From Sipunculus nudus (taxonomy: Eukaryota; Annelida; Sipuncula; Golfingiida; Sipunculidae): a stretch of DNA of 64,000 nucleotides. The position numbers and the translations under genes are program-made. The first letter of the stretch is position 1, and each line of letters starts with the position of its first letter. The stretch is taken from positions 53,219,618 through 53,283,617 of the forward strand of contig CM049317.1 in the NCBI GenBank assembly GCA_026874595.1, in the 5' to 3' direction. Positions 53,810-63,605 of the stretch are shown one piece after another. The notes beneath the pieces were generated by a model. It ran no database searches and had not been told where the DNA came from. It saw nothing but the letters and a program-made list of their open reading frames with translations.

Positions 53810-53947
53810 CGTGCCAACACAAGCTGCAAACAGATACGATACCATTTACTGATAATGTCAATGTATACAACAAAATCACGAGAGCAAAGGAAATATTTGT
53901 ACATGTCTTTGTTGAAATATGTCTTTGTTGATGAAAGTTTTTCTTGT

Positions 53948-54817
53948 TTACTTTTTGTTATTTTTTCGGCCACGCCTCTTGCGTTTCTTGTTGACGCGAC
54001 CTGTTTGAACTGTTTTGGTTTTGGATTGATCCTGCACGGTAGACGTCACGCGGCGTTTTTTCTTTCTCGATTGTTTAACCATTGCCTCTTGTACCTCATC
54101 TGATACCTCATGATCTAACCATGACTGACATCGCTCGAGTTTTTCCCAGTTCCAACTGTGGTACTCCCGCACAAAACACGGTGCCACTAGTACCACAGGA
54201 AGTTCCCCTTCGGGTATGCAGTCACGCAGCCTGTCCTGCATGTCTGTGTAAAGGATCAGGATCGCCTCTATGTAAAAAGATAATATACCGAATGCATCAT
54301 ACACCAGATCCGGGCACGGCGTTTTTCTCATTGCGTCGATGATAGCTTTCATTCTCTTGTACGTCAGTTTGTATGCACCGTCTTTCACGACGCGTTTCCC
54401 ATCTGTTGGTCCAACCATGGCATCTGCCTCAAACTTTTGTATATGTCCAGGGAACTTTGATATTACATCAATAAGATTTTTGGTCTTATCAGCAAAATCC
54501 TTTAAACCCCTACACTCTTCCCTACACTCTTCATCATCATCAGGCGATTCTATGATTCGCTTTTCGGCAATGTCTACCAGATCCTTGAGTTCTTGTATGC
54601 GGTCCTCCATTTCTTTTTTGACCCACATTTCGTGCTTCTGCCGGAAACTCATTGGAGGGTCCTGATTGGCTGGGTCGTCCCCTGGAGGGTCAATTTTCTG
54701 TTCCTCTTGTGTTTGGCCGATAATTAGACTGTCCTGGTTGGCCTGCCCATTCATTGGAGGGTCCGGGGCGCTAATCTTTTGGGGGCTCATCTCTCCGCTA
54801 ACTTCTGTCGTTTCCAT
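53948..54817 (-). CDS. METTEV helical paralogue c (289 aa)
   Basis: METTEVSGEMS start 16 bases after the acceptor 'ggattattacag'. The N-terminal 60 residues are Pro/Asp/Gln-rich with two DPP(G/M) repeats, unlike the Ser/Asp segment in a and b. Core has SPDDDEECREECRGLKDF, PGHIQKFEAD, PCPDLVYDAFGILSFY and the LYTDMQDRL helix. The C-terminus is basic (KKKRRVTST, NKKRKRRGRKNNKK). More diverged than a and b, so an older duplication. Confidence 0.82.
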   Translation of the reverse strand: METTEVSGEMSPQKISAPDPPMNGQANQDSLIIGQTQEEQKIDPPGDDPANQDPPMSFRQKHEMWVKKEMEDRIQELKDLVDIAEKRIIESPDDDEECREECRGLKDFADKTKNLIDVISKFPGHIQKFEADAMVGPTDGKRVVKDGAYKLTYKRMKAIIDAMRKTPCPDLVYDAFGILSFYIEAILILYTDMQDRLRDCIPEGELPVVLVAPCFVREYHSWNWEKLERCQSWLDHEVSDEVQEAMVKQSRKKKRRVTSTVQDQSKTKTVQTGRVNKKRKRRGRKNNKK

Positions 54818-54985
54818 TATCGTATCGGGTGTGCTGTAATAATCCATAAACGCCATTAAGGGAAGGGTAGCAGGAAAAACACCATCCAACTTAGCATGCC
54901 AACATTCAAACTCTCAGCACAGTGAAACAACCATATCACGTGATTCATGAAAAAAACTAAAAGACATTAATACAACTTACAATCA

Positions 54986-54991
54986 TTTATT
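54986..54991 (-). terminator. Polyadenylation signal of paralogue d
   Basis: Minus-strand AATAAATGATTG, beyond the stop of the 196-aa gene. Confidence 0.5.
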
Positions 54992-55204
54992 CTGATGAGA
55001 TAATACAAAACTTGAATAATAAAAGATACGACAATCACGTATTCTAATTGAGGGAATACGGGGATATTAAGATCGATATACTGATCACACTATCTACTGT
55101 CACTTACAAAAACCAAACATCTGCAATGGGTAAATATATTGGCATATTTACATGTTTATCCACAAGTCCGTTCAGCCATAAGTCCTTTTGTAAACATAAC
55201 ACTG

Positions 55205-55795
55205 TTACTTTCTTCCATTTTCGTCCGCTGCAGCCTTCTTCTCTAACCATAAAGCCCAACCTAATATTAACACCCCCTGTGCGAACTCCTCCCAATGGTG
55301 ATGGTGCCACATCATTTCAGATGGTATCGACTTACAGTGAACCATGCTCCTACGTATGTAAAGGGTCCTGACCCATAACATGTACGCCGACAATTGACAT
55401 AAGGCCAGCCACAATATATCACTGCATGACCTGCGACGCATTACGCCGACGACGGAATACATCTTCTTGAACGTCTTCACGTATCCGCCATCTACTACGA
55501 AGCCGTTATGTTCTTGTTGTCCATCCCTTGCCTCGAAGTTTTGAATGTACCCAGGGATCTGAGATATTACGGCAATCAGATCCTTGATGTATGTAGCGAA
55601 CTCTTTTAAAGCCATACCCTCATCTTCATCATCGGATGATCGCTGTTCTGTATCCTTGACCAGTTTCGATGATCGCTCTTCCGCCTCCTTGGCCAGTTTC
55701 GCCATGTCGTCTAACATTTGTTTGCCCACTATTTCATGTTTCTCTGGGTCGTATTCATCTGGGGAGTCGTTCACGTTCATCCTTAATGAGTTCAT
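55205..55795 (-). CDS. METTEV helical paralogue d, altered start and short tail (196 aa)
   Basis: The acceptor context (attgcag|CACGCGCG) is kept, but the ATG used by the other copies is changed (ATTCATAAAAACTAC). The first ATG is further down, giving MNSLRMNVND. Then come an acidic segment with a repeated ERSSKLVKDTEQRSSDDEDEG-like unit, ALKEFATYIKDL, PGYIQNFEAR, SCSDILWLALCQLSAYM and a short end lacking the basic tail. Thus it has lost both the normal start and the nuclear-type C-terminus. It may be a working divergent form or in decay. Confidence 0.7.
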   Translation of the reverse strand: MNSLRMNVNDSPDEYDPEKHEIVGKQMLDDMAKLAKEAEERSSKLVKDTEQRSSDDEDEGMALKEFATYIKDLIAVISQIPGYIQNFEARDGQQEHNGFVVDGGYVKTFKKMYSVVGVMRRRSCSDILWLALCQLSAYMLWVRTLYIRRSMVHCKSIPSEMMWHHHHWEEFAQGVLILGWALWLEKKAAADENGRK

Positions 55796-55955
55796 GTCTG
55801 TAGTTTTTATGAATGTATCGCGCGTGCTGCAATAATTATAACGCGACCTGAGTAATGATGACACATATAACCCCTATGTAACAAATACAAAACCAATGTC
55901 ACTGTCTATTACGTCGAGTCACAGTATTCATTGGTTCACGTCGTGCCGGCCATGA

Positions 55956-56429
55956 TTATTGGATACATGTAACAAAGTCCGGATATGTCTGCCACAAATC
56001 AGCCAGCAAGCACTGTGTCATCTGGTTCATTTCTTGGCATTGCAGTTTATGCTCATCAACGACACATACTAATGTTTGCATGTTTTCTATAACGAGTACG
56101 TATCTCCGGTGTACAGCGCACAACCGCTTATACACCGCCCAAAGTGCTTTCACAACAAGCTCAGAACATGACAACGATAGCACGTTATTTGCGATACACG
56201 ACAGGTCCGCAAGTATTTGATCCATATCCATATTTTCACACGGATACGTTTGGTATGATATGACACACCCCAACAATTGATCAAAGCACTGTTGGAACAT
56301 AGAAATACATTCTACATATTGCTTTAACGTCGTGTCATTGTCGCTGTTTGGAGTAATACGTAGACACGTTTCTGCAGTTAATTTCAACTTTCCAAGTACA
56401 TCTTCCACAAGAATATCGTTGTGTTCCAT
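55956..56429 (-). CDS. Helical family protein, short form (157 aa)
   Basis: MEHNDILVED starts eight bases after the acceptor 'tgtaattgtag'; the frame upstream is intron. It has the family order ITPNSDNDTTLKQY (compare SPD...LKDF), then CSELVVKALWAVYKRLCAVHRRYV (compare PCQDLVYPALCKLSGYM). Cys-rich (about 12) and without a basic tail. First helical gene after the leader exons of the leftward unit. Confidence 0.75.
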   Translation of the reverse strand: MEHNDILVEDVLGKLKLTAETCLRITPNSDNDTTLKQYVECISMFQQCFDQLLGCVISYQTYPCENMDMDQILADLSCIANNVLSLSCSELVVKALWAVYKRLCAVHRRYVLVIENMQTLVCVVDEHKLQCQEMNQMTQCLLADLWQTYPDFVTCIQ

Positions 56430-56439
56430 TGTCAGAACT

Positions 56440-56778
56440 ACAATTACATACAAACGACATCATCACGACCGTCCTGCACAATTGTCCATGTGTTATGTCT
56501 ATATCGTGTTGATGACCGATATTTACATTCAGTTGTAGGATGTTGAATCTCTTGTTTTACTTGATGCAGGTACGTGTAGTAACACGTCAATATTCCGCCG
56601 CCGTGTAAATTATACTGTGCATGATTACGTAGTAACAGGATGTCGTTCGATTACCGTCAGCATATAAATATGACTGAGTATTATTATAGTACTATTAATA
56701 TTTGTTTGTCAACATTATTTACAAACTGTCAGAAATGCGGTCTGTACAATAAGATTTCATAAACAATATTGTACTCAC
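56440..56778. other. Intron-like spacer
   Basis: From the 60-base leader exon to the acceptor of the 157-aa gene. No gene is seen. Confidence 0.45.
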
Positions 56779-56838
56779 ATTTAGCTGTGATATCCGGAAC
56801 GATTTGTGTCTCTCTTCTTTATATGTCTTCGCTTTGCT
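56779..56838 (-). other. Predicted 60-base leader exon
   Basis: Strong acceptor (gttttattgcag|AGCAAAGC) and strong donor (CTAAAT|GTGAGTAC) on the minus strand. No ATG-initiated frame of use. It lies between the first ORF of the unit and the helical genes, as expected for an internal leader exon. Confidence 0.5.
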
Positions 56839-57103
56839 CTGCAATAAAACAACAACACCGTAAGAACACACAGTCACCATTGATAATCTACAACAGGAAA
56901 CGACAACCACATATGGTGAATGCCAGTATCCCTAACACAAACCATATTCAAATCATTACATTTATCAACTGCCCCCTGAAATATAAATGACAAGGTACTC
57001 TTCCAATGCTAGTCAACACAAACAAAACGATAACAATAAAAAAAAATATATAAAGCAACAACTTAACAGCAACTGCAACTCAACAGGCATCAAGGCGTGT
57101 GCC

Positions 57104-57613
57104 TCACTGACCTGCCAGCATCGATTGGAAATATGCGCCGACAAACGTGTTAACCAGGAAATGAAACAGCATTATGTGGGTTTCTCTGTCCGGCCGGTTC
57201 CGGTTAAGAATGTTCCTGATGAACACCAAGATGTGATCTCCTGTCTGCCTGGGGTTGCTGTTCGGGGTAGGGTCGAACACGTGTGACGTGTAAGGGAATA
57301 ATGACATGAATAATGTCACAGTTGTCGTCAGTAGCTGGCGCATCTGGTCCGACATCTGAACATTCCCTTGAATCATACGTTCCAGGTACGTTTCTGGCCT
57401 GTACGGCACCAGAGGCAGGTTTCGGCGAAAGTTCACCGGTAAACCGTCAACATGCTGTTGCGCATTATACTGCGCACCCACGGGCAACAAAGGCGACCAC
57501 TGGCCTTGTAAGGTACCCGGAACATGGTTGCCTTGGGGTCGGGATGGTGCGCTGTTCGGGGGCTGTGCCACTACAACCAAAGGCAACACTGGTTTTACAA
57601 AAACCGTTGTCAT
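57104..57613 (-). CDS. Pro-rich/helical hypothetical protein (169 aa)
   Basis: Starts MTTVFVKPVLP. Residues 1-70 are Pro/Gln/Asn-rich and probably disordered. Residues about 75-165 are helical and hydrophobic with LLTTTVTLFMSLFPYTS and HFLVNTFVGAYFQSML, either a packed bundle or weak membrane-associated helices. At its 3' end GCAG|GTCAGTGAGG is a good donor that overlaps the last codons. Splicing there would change only the last residues or bypass the ORF. First ORF of the leftward unit, 110 bases after the leader donor. No family recognised. Confidence 0.65.
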   Translation of the reverse strand: MTTVFVKPVLPLVVVAQPPNSAPSRPQGNHVPGTLQGQWSPLLPVGAQYNAQQHVDGLPVNFRRNLPLVPYRPETYLERMIQGNVQMSDQMRQLLTTTVTLFMSLFPYTSHVFDPTPNSNPRQTGDHILVFIRNILNRNRPDRETHIMLFHFLVNTFVGAYFQSMLAGQ

Positions 57614-57722
57614 ATATCACATATGACATTGCCGAACAGTTGGATCAGAATGTACATCAATAAGAGATGAACACCTTTTACAGTAAACTAAATGTGTTGA
57701 ACGATAAAATAAATGTACTCAC

Positions 57723-57910
57723 TTTTGATTTCTTGCTCGCTTTCTGTTGTAAGTATACTCTTTATTCTTCACTCGCTTCTTCTGTCTATCCTTCACGCCT
57801 GTAAATTGCTTCAGTGAAGTCCTATACTGCTTCTATACTAGTATCCGTGTGCTACGATATAAGTCCCTTGCTGCTGTTCACTTGCAGTGGTATGTCTCTA
57901 AGCGAGAGTG
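57723..57910 (-). other. Predicted leader exon of the leftward unit
   Basis: From the start expected 25-30 bases after the TATA box (about 57910) to a donor AAA|GTGAGTAC (57722-57716). About 188 bases, no significant ORF. The start region resembles that of the 40.3-kb unit. Confidence 0.5.
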
Positions 57911-57931
57911 ATTGCACTGTTACGAGTAGGG

Positions 57932-57963
57932 TCCTTATATACACAATTTAGCTTGTGACGTCA
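57932..57963 (-). promoter_or_regulatory. CRE-TATA core promoter of the leftward unit
   Basis: Minus strand TGACGTCACAAG, 10 bases, TATATAAGGA. The span of 32 bases is the same as at 35208 and 40295. Confidence 0.8.
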
Positions 57964-57969
57964 CACATA

Positions 57970-58950
57970 CAAAGAGCCAGAGTGACATCCGGTGAAACCC
58001 TAAATGGTTCCGGAATGTGCACAGACCTACGTATTATTGTGTTTGTTGATATTATATAAATATATGAATATATATATCGGCATGTCTGGCCGGTAAGTGG
58101 TTCACGTGCCAAGAGGTAACGTGTATGTCTACTTCGGATGTACAACACGTGGTATCATAAGGCGCATGCTTTCAGAGCTTCAGTACGCCAGGCAGAACAG
58201 ACACAATGACCAATGCTCATATGTCTTTGATTCCCGTTTGAATGAAGGTTTATAAGTGTACATGTCTTCAGACACATCATGACATGTGGTCGTCTACCCA
58301 TCAAAAATATGAACGGACATGTTTCGCAGACGGATGCCGGTACCAAGCTCATAATAAAACCCACTTCTATCAGTCGAGGGATGCAGCCGGCGTGTGTGTG
58401 GATTTCTTAATGGGCTCACAGCCACACATAACAGTCAAGGATGAATAACAAATTTTATAATGGACACATATCCTGAGCTGCGACGTACATCAGATGCAAC
58501 ATGAGTGCAACACATGTCTTGGTAGCAAACACCCCCCCCCCCTCTTTTTTTTCGCTGTTTGTCAAGCTTTCTCATAAATCTCGATCATTAGTAACACGTA
58601 CATGTCTTTGGTGTCTAAGTGCATTTGATATAGCCCAACGTCAATGAACGAACGTGTTTGGCAAGTTAAAGCACACAGAAGGCCTAACTGTCGCACGTCT
58701 AATACTGAGATTTCCAATTCAATATATTTGTCAATATGCGTCGCGTGTTATCTCCGCTCACGTGTTTCTCTGCGTGTTCTGGCAGCGTCAGCTGACCTCA
58801 TACGTTCTCATAATATACACCTTCACCTGTAATAAAAGAAACACTCGGTCATACGTTATCTTTACTCATATAACACTCTGTAAAGTTTTATCAATAATAT
58901 ACTTCATAACAAAATGTGCACACGTATGATCACGGCTTGCTAAAGTCATA
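57970..58950. other. Spacer without supported gene
   Basis: Contains a TA-rich stretch (about 58055-58080) and a C10-CTC-T8 tract (about 58529-58552), like those at 40.9 and 44.05 kb. Short frames occur on both strands, with no motif, TATA or splice context. Confidence 0.5.
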
Positions 58951-58956
58951 CCCTTC

Positions 58957-60411
58957 TTATATCAGTACTGGCACATCTTTTTGTTCTATGGAAACTGTGG
59001 AAAAGTTCGGTAATATGGCATGTACAAACCTTTTATGCATCCGATACATGTTGCACGATGGTTGCTTGCGAATGCTTCCACCTGACGGATACCGATTACC
59101 TCCAGGCGTATCAGTCCTGTGCAACACATACTCTTTTCGTCCCACGCGACCATCGCGTATGCATTCGACCTCGTCCGGCCAGTCCCTTTTGCACTTTTTG
59201 ATTATATTCATATAAACAGATAGTCCCCGAGGACAACCAAAACCAGATCTGTATTGGTCGAACAGCTCGACCGTTTTCACTACGCTCGCTACATACAGCT
59301 CAGGGTTCATCACTTCACTCGGAGAGAACGTTGCAGCGGTTTTAACGATATGTACCCTGTCCCACAGACTAACGTCTTTTCCGGGAGCCAATGTGCTGTA
59401 AAATCGCACGTATGGGTCCATTCTGGTATGCCTCGACATGATTTTTTGTCCCAAGCTGACATCCCAGACATGATGCACGTTTGCAGCCCAGTCAATCGAT
59501 GTGGGAGGTTCCCCAGAAATACGCACGTCATTATCTTGAGGGTCGTGCAGGGTTGCGATCAGTGTGACAGGGTGGTCTCCGTCCAAACTCCGTTTCATCT
59601 TAACACCACCTGGCGGTGTACCTCTCCACTCGTACTTTTCAAGTACGGTAGTTCCGCGTCTGAGGCCCTCGGGATAACTGGCATCTGACCAAACGGTGTA
59701 TTTTCTCCCTGTGGCCCGTTCACGCTCCACCCAACAGTGGCCCAAAGCCCATTTGGGTTCAACTGCTCCGAATACTGCCCGCAGACGCGAACGCTCAGGA
59801 AAGCAGGTCATCGCAAAAGACATCAGACCTTCCATGTCCAGGTATTCACAGAAAACCCGCCCTCCCGCGTCCGTGCACTGCACCGGAGCGTCCTGGTAGT
59901 ACGCCATTGGAGGCTGCCTTTTGAGCCACGACCAAGCAGAATCTCTTTTGACCACCCCTTCCGGATCCCAACCAACGTACACCACGTTTAGTGCCACTGC
60001 ATAAGGCGACACGTAAAACGGTCTAAGACTGGCGGGCTCCATTGACGACCTCGATGCGCGAACGGGCACCCAAACTAAGGCCAATCCGTGTTCGCATTGG
60101 ATGTAACGTCCCACCATGAGGTGAACCTCCCCGCCTGCGTGATCGATTTCCTGTCGCCAGTCCCTTATGTCGAAAACAAACTGTGAAACTCGTCCTTTGC
60201 CGTCCGTGCAAACCCAGTACGTGTTAAACGTGGCGCCGGACAGTTTGAAAAATACAGTCTCGTGGAAGAGTCGGGGGACGCGATCTGACGGGTCAGTGTC
60301 AAAAGAGACCACCGCTCCGTCCTTGTGCGCCATCCCGAAATATGTACCCATGATGCCGTCGGGCCCTGTGTCATGAACAGCAAGATCGACCGGAGGCCAC
60401 ATGTCTGACAT
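58957..60411 (-). CDS. Unrecognised large protein (484 aa)
   Basis: Start MSDMWPPVD. A longer open frame begins at a GTG upstream, but an acceptor (attaattgcag, exon from 60443) lies between, so upstream codons are intron. Soluble, Trp/Tyr-rich and mostly beta-like, with GTYFGMAHKDGAVVSFD, an FDIRDWRQEI segment, VGRYIQCEHGLALVWVPV, HCWVERERATGRKYTVW, and a Cys/Arg-rich C-terminal part. No signal peptide or membrane segment. It shares no clear module with the zinc-ribbon family despite similar length. It has its own promoter, 270 bases upstream. Function unknown. Confidence 0.82.
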   Translation of the reverse strand: MSDMWPPVDLAVHDTGPDGIMGTYFGMAHKDGAVVSFDTDPSDRVPRLFHETVFFKLSGATFNTYWVCTDGKGRVSQFVFDIRDWRQEIDHAGGEVHLMVGRYIQCEHGLALVWVPVRASRSSMEPASLRPFYVSPYAVALNVVYVGWDPEGVVKRDSAWSWLKRQPPMAYYQDAPVQCTDAGGRVFCEYLDMEGLMSFAMTCFPERSRLRAVFGAVEPKWALGHCWVERERATGRKYTVWSDASYPEGLRRGTTVLEKYEWRGTPPGGVKMKRSLDGDHPVTLIATLHDPQDNDVRISGEPPTSIDWAANVHHVWDVSLGQKIMSRHTRMDPYVRFYSTLAPGKDVSLWDRVHIVKTAATFSPSEVMNPELYVASVVKTVELFDQYRSGFGCPRGLSVYMNIIKKCKRDWPDEVECIRDGRVGRKEYVLHRTDTPGGNRYPSGGSIRKQPSCNMYRMHKRFVHAILPNFSTVSIEQKDVPVLI

Positions 60412-60555
60412 GTCTGACTCGTGTAATGGCAATACAAAGAAAACTGCAATTAATAAATGGACACGCGTCACATCATTACGTCACATGATCCGCACAAATA
60501 ATGGACACGGTCGTCCAGTCACTACACCCGTCTATGTACAAAAAAGGTCACTCAC

Positions 60556-60650
60556 GTTTTATTCGACTGGCACGCAATCCGTACGAATGATCAGTGTATG
60601 TGTCAATGGGTCCACCCAGTTGCTGTATTCGCTTCGCCAGCATCAGGCAG
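60556..60650 (-). other. Leader exon of the 484-aa gene
   Basis: From the expected start downstream of TATATAAGGG to the donor ATAAAAC|GTGAGTGACC. With the acceptor at 60444 it defines an intron of about 110 bases. Confidence 0.55.
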
Positions 60651-60675
60651 TGTGCAAGCAACGCTGCCCTGCAGC

Positions 60676-60708
60676 CCCTTATATACGTTATCTTGTTATG
60701 TCACGTGA
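60676..60708 (-). promoter_or_regulatory. E-box/TATA promoter of the 484-aa gene
   Basis: Minus strand TCACGTGA, 15 bases, TATATAAGGG. The layout is that of the CRE-TATA module with a CACGTG box in the CRE place. Confidence 0.65.
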
Positions 60709-60709
60709 C

Positions 60710-62530
60710 TGACACATACACTGCTGACATGAGCGTGCGAGCGTAATTCATCCCGTTTTGGTGCACACGTGATTGACACGTTCAGGGAAAACAACATATC
60801 TCGTTACAAACTGAGTCACGACACATGGGGTCACGGCGTGTCTACAGTAAAGTTGCGCAATACCATCGAATGTTAATCATACAGCCCGCTTCCTTTACTC
60901 TATCATTTGTTTTTAGTGATTTTTTTTCGTAACGATTCCATGTACTGGTATTGGATGTATATATGTATAGTTATATGTATTTACGTAAACATGAGCAGTC
61001 TGTATGTGGCAACGTGTATGACACATAACATCTAAAAAAAAACCACCTGACAATACAGCAGTCCTGCATCACACACATCAGGAAACACTCACGCAGACAG
61101 CCCCTGTCACGCTCAGACGTACCAGCACAGTCACGAGACGTGAACCTGTTACACCAAGAGTAAAATAACACAAACGCTATGCCTTTTCTAGTTACACAGA
61201 CGTTTATTGAATGTACAGAAAGTGATGACATACGATATGTCATGTACAATATATATATAATATATGTATATATGAAATATATGGGTATATATAATATATG
61301 TATATATGAAACGAAACCAGATATGGAAGATATATAGCTTATACATGCATATCTACACAGCATATGTCAGTCAGAATCATATACATCAGTATGCGCCGTC
61401 TGAATAAATCAATCAAACAAAAAAAAAACATATGATACAAGTACGTGCTTATACAAGTGGTACTGCTTTGCATTTGTGCAGATTCCCGGCAGAGAACGTC
61501 GACAGAGGAAAAAAGCTTCCAACATCATGTGCAGCACATATATCGTTAACTGATATGGAAAAAAAAAATGAAATAAGGAATCCAAGTTGAAAACATTAGA
61601 CATTAACACCTATATATATATGTATATACATCTTTCTATCTACAGATATCTGTCAATCATATATTTACATTCATGAACGTCAACCCATAAACATAAGCAG
61701 GTACATGTTACCACATCGCATATTCTATATAGAAACTGTGATGTCCCTTAACAAAACAGAACGAGGTATAATAATGTATAGATATGTGGCAGTAACGAAA
61801 ATGTTAAACATACCACTCGTATTAACTAAAGAGGAAAGGGGTTTACAGAACAACGGATTCACCGTTTAGCGATAAGACATATATGATAAACATACAAACA
61901 AAAGAACGTAATTTGAAATAAAAGCAAAATAATCTGTGGCACGTGTGATCCTTGTTAGGGATGGATGAGACTATTATTCGTCTGACTTCTACCCGTGTGA
62001 CCTTTCTGGCATGGGTGTCCCTCAATATAGATAAAATCTACGCCAGCAGAGCTCACAGGGTCATTGAAGTACACAAGCTCCCCTACCACGGCAAGGTTAT
62101 AGTCTCGGCAGGGGAGTAATATGTTTTATTGTTATCATAAAAGATACATGACAGAAAAAAACGAAGCGCAGGTTTGACCGTGTCAGTCTGATGAGAACAA
62201 GGGACATAGGCACAGCAGACACTGCGCCCATCATATATACATACAGGGAAAACTATGTATGGGTAAGCAACATTAGCAAATAGAAAGGATGGAAGGGTTC
62301 ACAAAAGAGTTGTAAACAAAAATATAAAAAATGGTGAGTACCATATTACAAAACAAAGCATTATATTGCTCCAAACACAGGAAAGGGATTGGGAATAAAC
62401 AACTGATAGGCAACAAGAGTATAAGTTGAGAAAACAATTCTTTGGTAAGTAAAAAATTATGCATGACCTGAACCATGAGAAACGTGTAATGGGTATGTAA
62501 GACCAAGAGACAGGCTGGAAGTATTATCAT
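60710..62530. other. AT-rich right flank
   Basis: Simple TA-rich direct repeats (about 61250-61312), a short inverted repeat CTCCCCT...AGGGGAG (62078-62116), and otherwise no supported gene. Composition returns to that of the left flank. Confidence 0.5.
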
Positions 62531-62967
62531 AACTATAACGGTACGACAGCCCACGAACATACACCTTTCAAGGTAAGCATGACGGAAGGCAAAATGGAAA
62601 AGGGCACGCAAGGACAAAATGTTTGGTAAGAAACAAATATCAGCTGGAAGGATTTGGCGATCATTACAGAAGGCTCAAAAAAGACAACGACATATCTACC
62701 CACAGATTGTGCGTCGGACACATATATGACCAAACAAAAGAGGTCCGTTTTATAGGACGACGGATGATGTTCACGGATAGCATTCAAAGCAGCACATTGC
62801 CCATGAAAAAGGAAAAGTAATATGATAGCAACATGCCAACAGATCTGAAAATAAAATCGGGTAAGTAATACTCTACGAGGTAAAGACAAAATCTGATGGC
62901 GCCATGTTACATACGTAAATGTAGTGTTTAGGGTTCGGGGTAATTATATGTGGATGTACTGAATGCA

Positions 62968-62968
62968 C

Positions 62969-63012
<44 letters not shown>

Positions 63013-63030
63013 GTATATATATTTATATAT
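62968..63030. repeat. TA microsatellite
   Basis: Interrupted (TA)n run. Confidence 0.85.
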
Positions 63031-63197
63031 ACAAAGAAACAAACTGCTTGGGAACAAGAGAAACAGGCATCAGCGACCTTCGTTAGCTGATGGATGTTTA
63101 ATACCTGCAACAACATGCAGCGGCCTTCTAACATGGAGATTATCTTATATGACTTTGTGGAAGATACCTGACGGTCTTTGCAGAAAGTATCACAAAC

Positions 63198-63605
63198 ATG
63201 CAACTGGGAAATAAATCGACTTTTTTTATGTTAAATGTAAAGAATTATGTAGTGTGTGCTGAGAAGGACACTCTCACGGTGCTAATGCCGATCGTTACCA
63301 GATTCGTTTACTACATTATAACAACTGGAGGAGAGCGTGTCAGAACTGTAACATTGCTGCATTATGGGAAGAACCAATACCACCTGTATTTTGCACCGCG
63401 TGCCGGTCAACACAACAACTACAGAAGAACCTATAACACCCTAAACAATTTGGCTTGGAAGGAGAAGCAAAAAGGCCTACACGCGAAAGGGGATGGAAGA
63501 ACAATCACTGTGACTGGCAGACAGTTGGATTCAGTGAAGCAACAAAGGATAAACAGTGAACCAACATGGAAGGTAGCTGTGAGATGGACAAGGTACAGGC
63601 TGTAA
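63198..63605 (+). CDS. Doubtful ORF in right flank (135 aa)
   Basis: MQLGNKSTFF... with a mixed composition, a GGERVRTVTLLHYG segment and a basic C-terminus. It stays open for 135 codons in a purine-rich stretch where the opposite strand is also partly open. No promoter, acceptor or motif is evident. It could be one exon of a host gene or chance. Confidence 0.25.
   Translation: MQLGNKSTFFMLNVKNYVVCAEKDTLTVLMPIVTRFVYYIITTGGERVRTVTLLHYGKNQYHLYFAPRAGQHNNYRRTYNTLNNLAWKEKQKGLHAKGDGRTITVTGRQLDSVKQQRINSEPTWKVAVRWTRYRL

Noticed and set aside
59254-59688. 144-codon plus-strand ORF
   Set aside because: Antisense to the 484-aa gene, no promoter or motif.
26200-60700. Assignment to a named virus family (for example herpesvirus of molluscs)
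   Set aside because: No hallmark gene is present in the window, and RING, FG or CARD-like proteins are not diagnostic.
62533-62889. 118-codon minus-strand ORF in the right flank
   Set aside because: Pyrimidine-rich strand of a purine-biased stretch, open on both strands; composition effect rather than a membrane protein.
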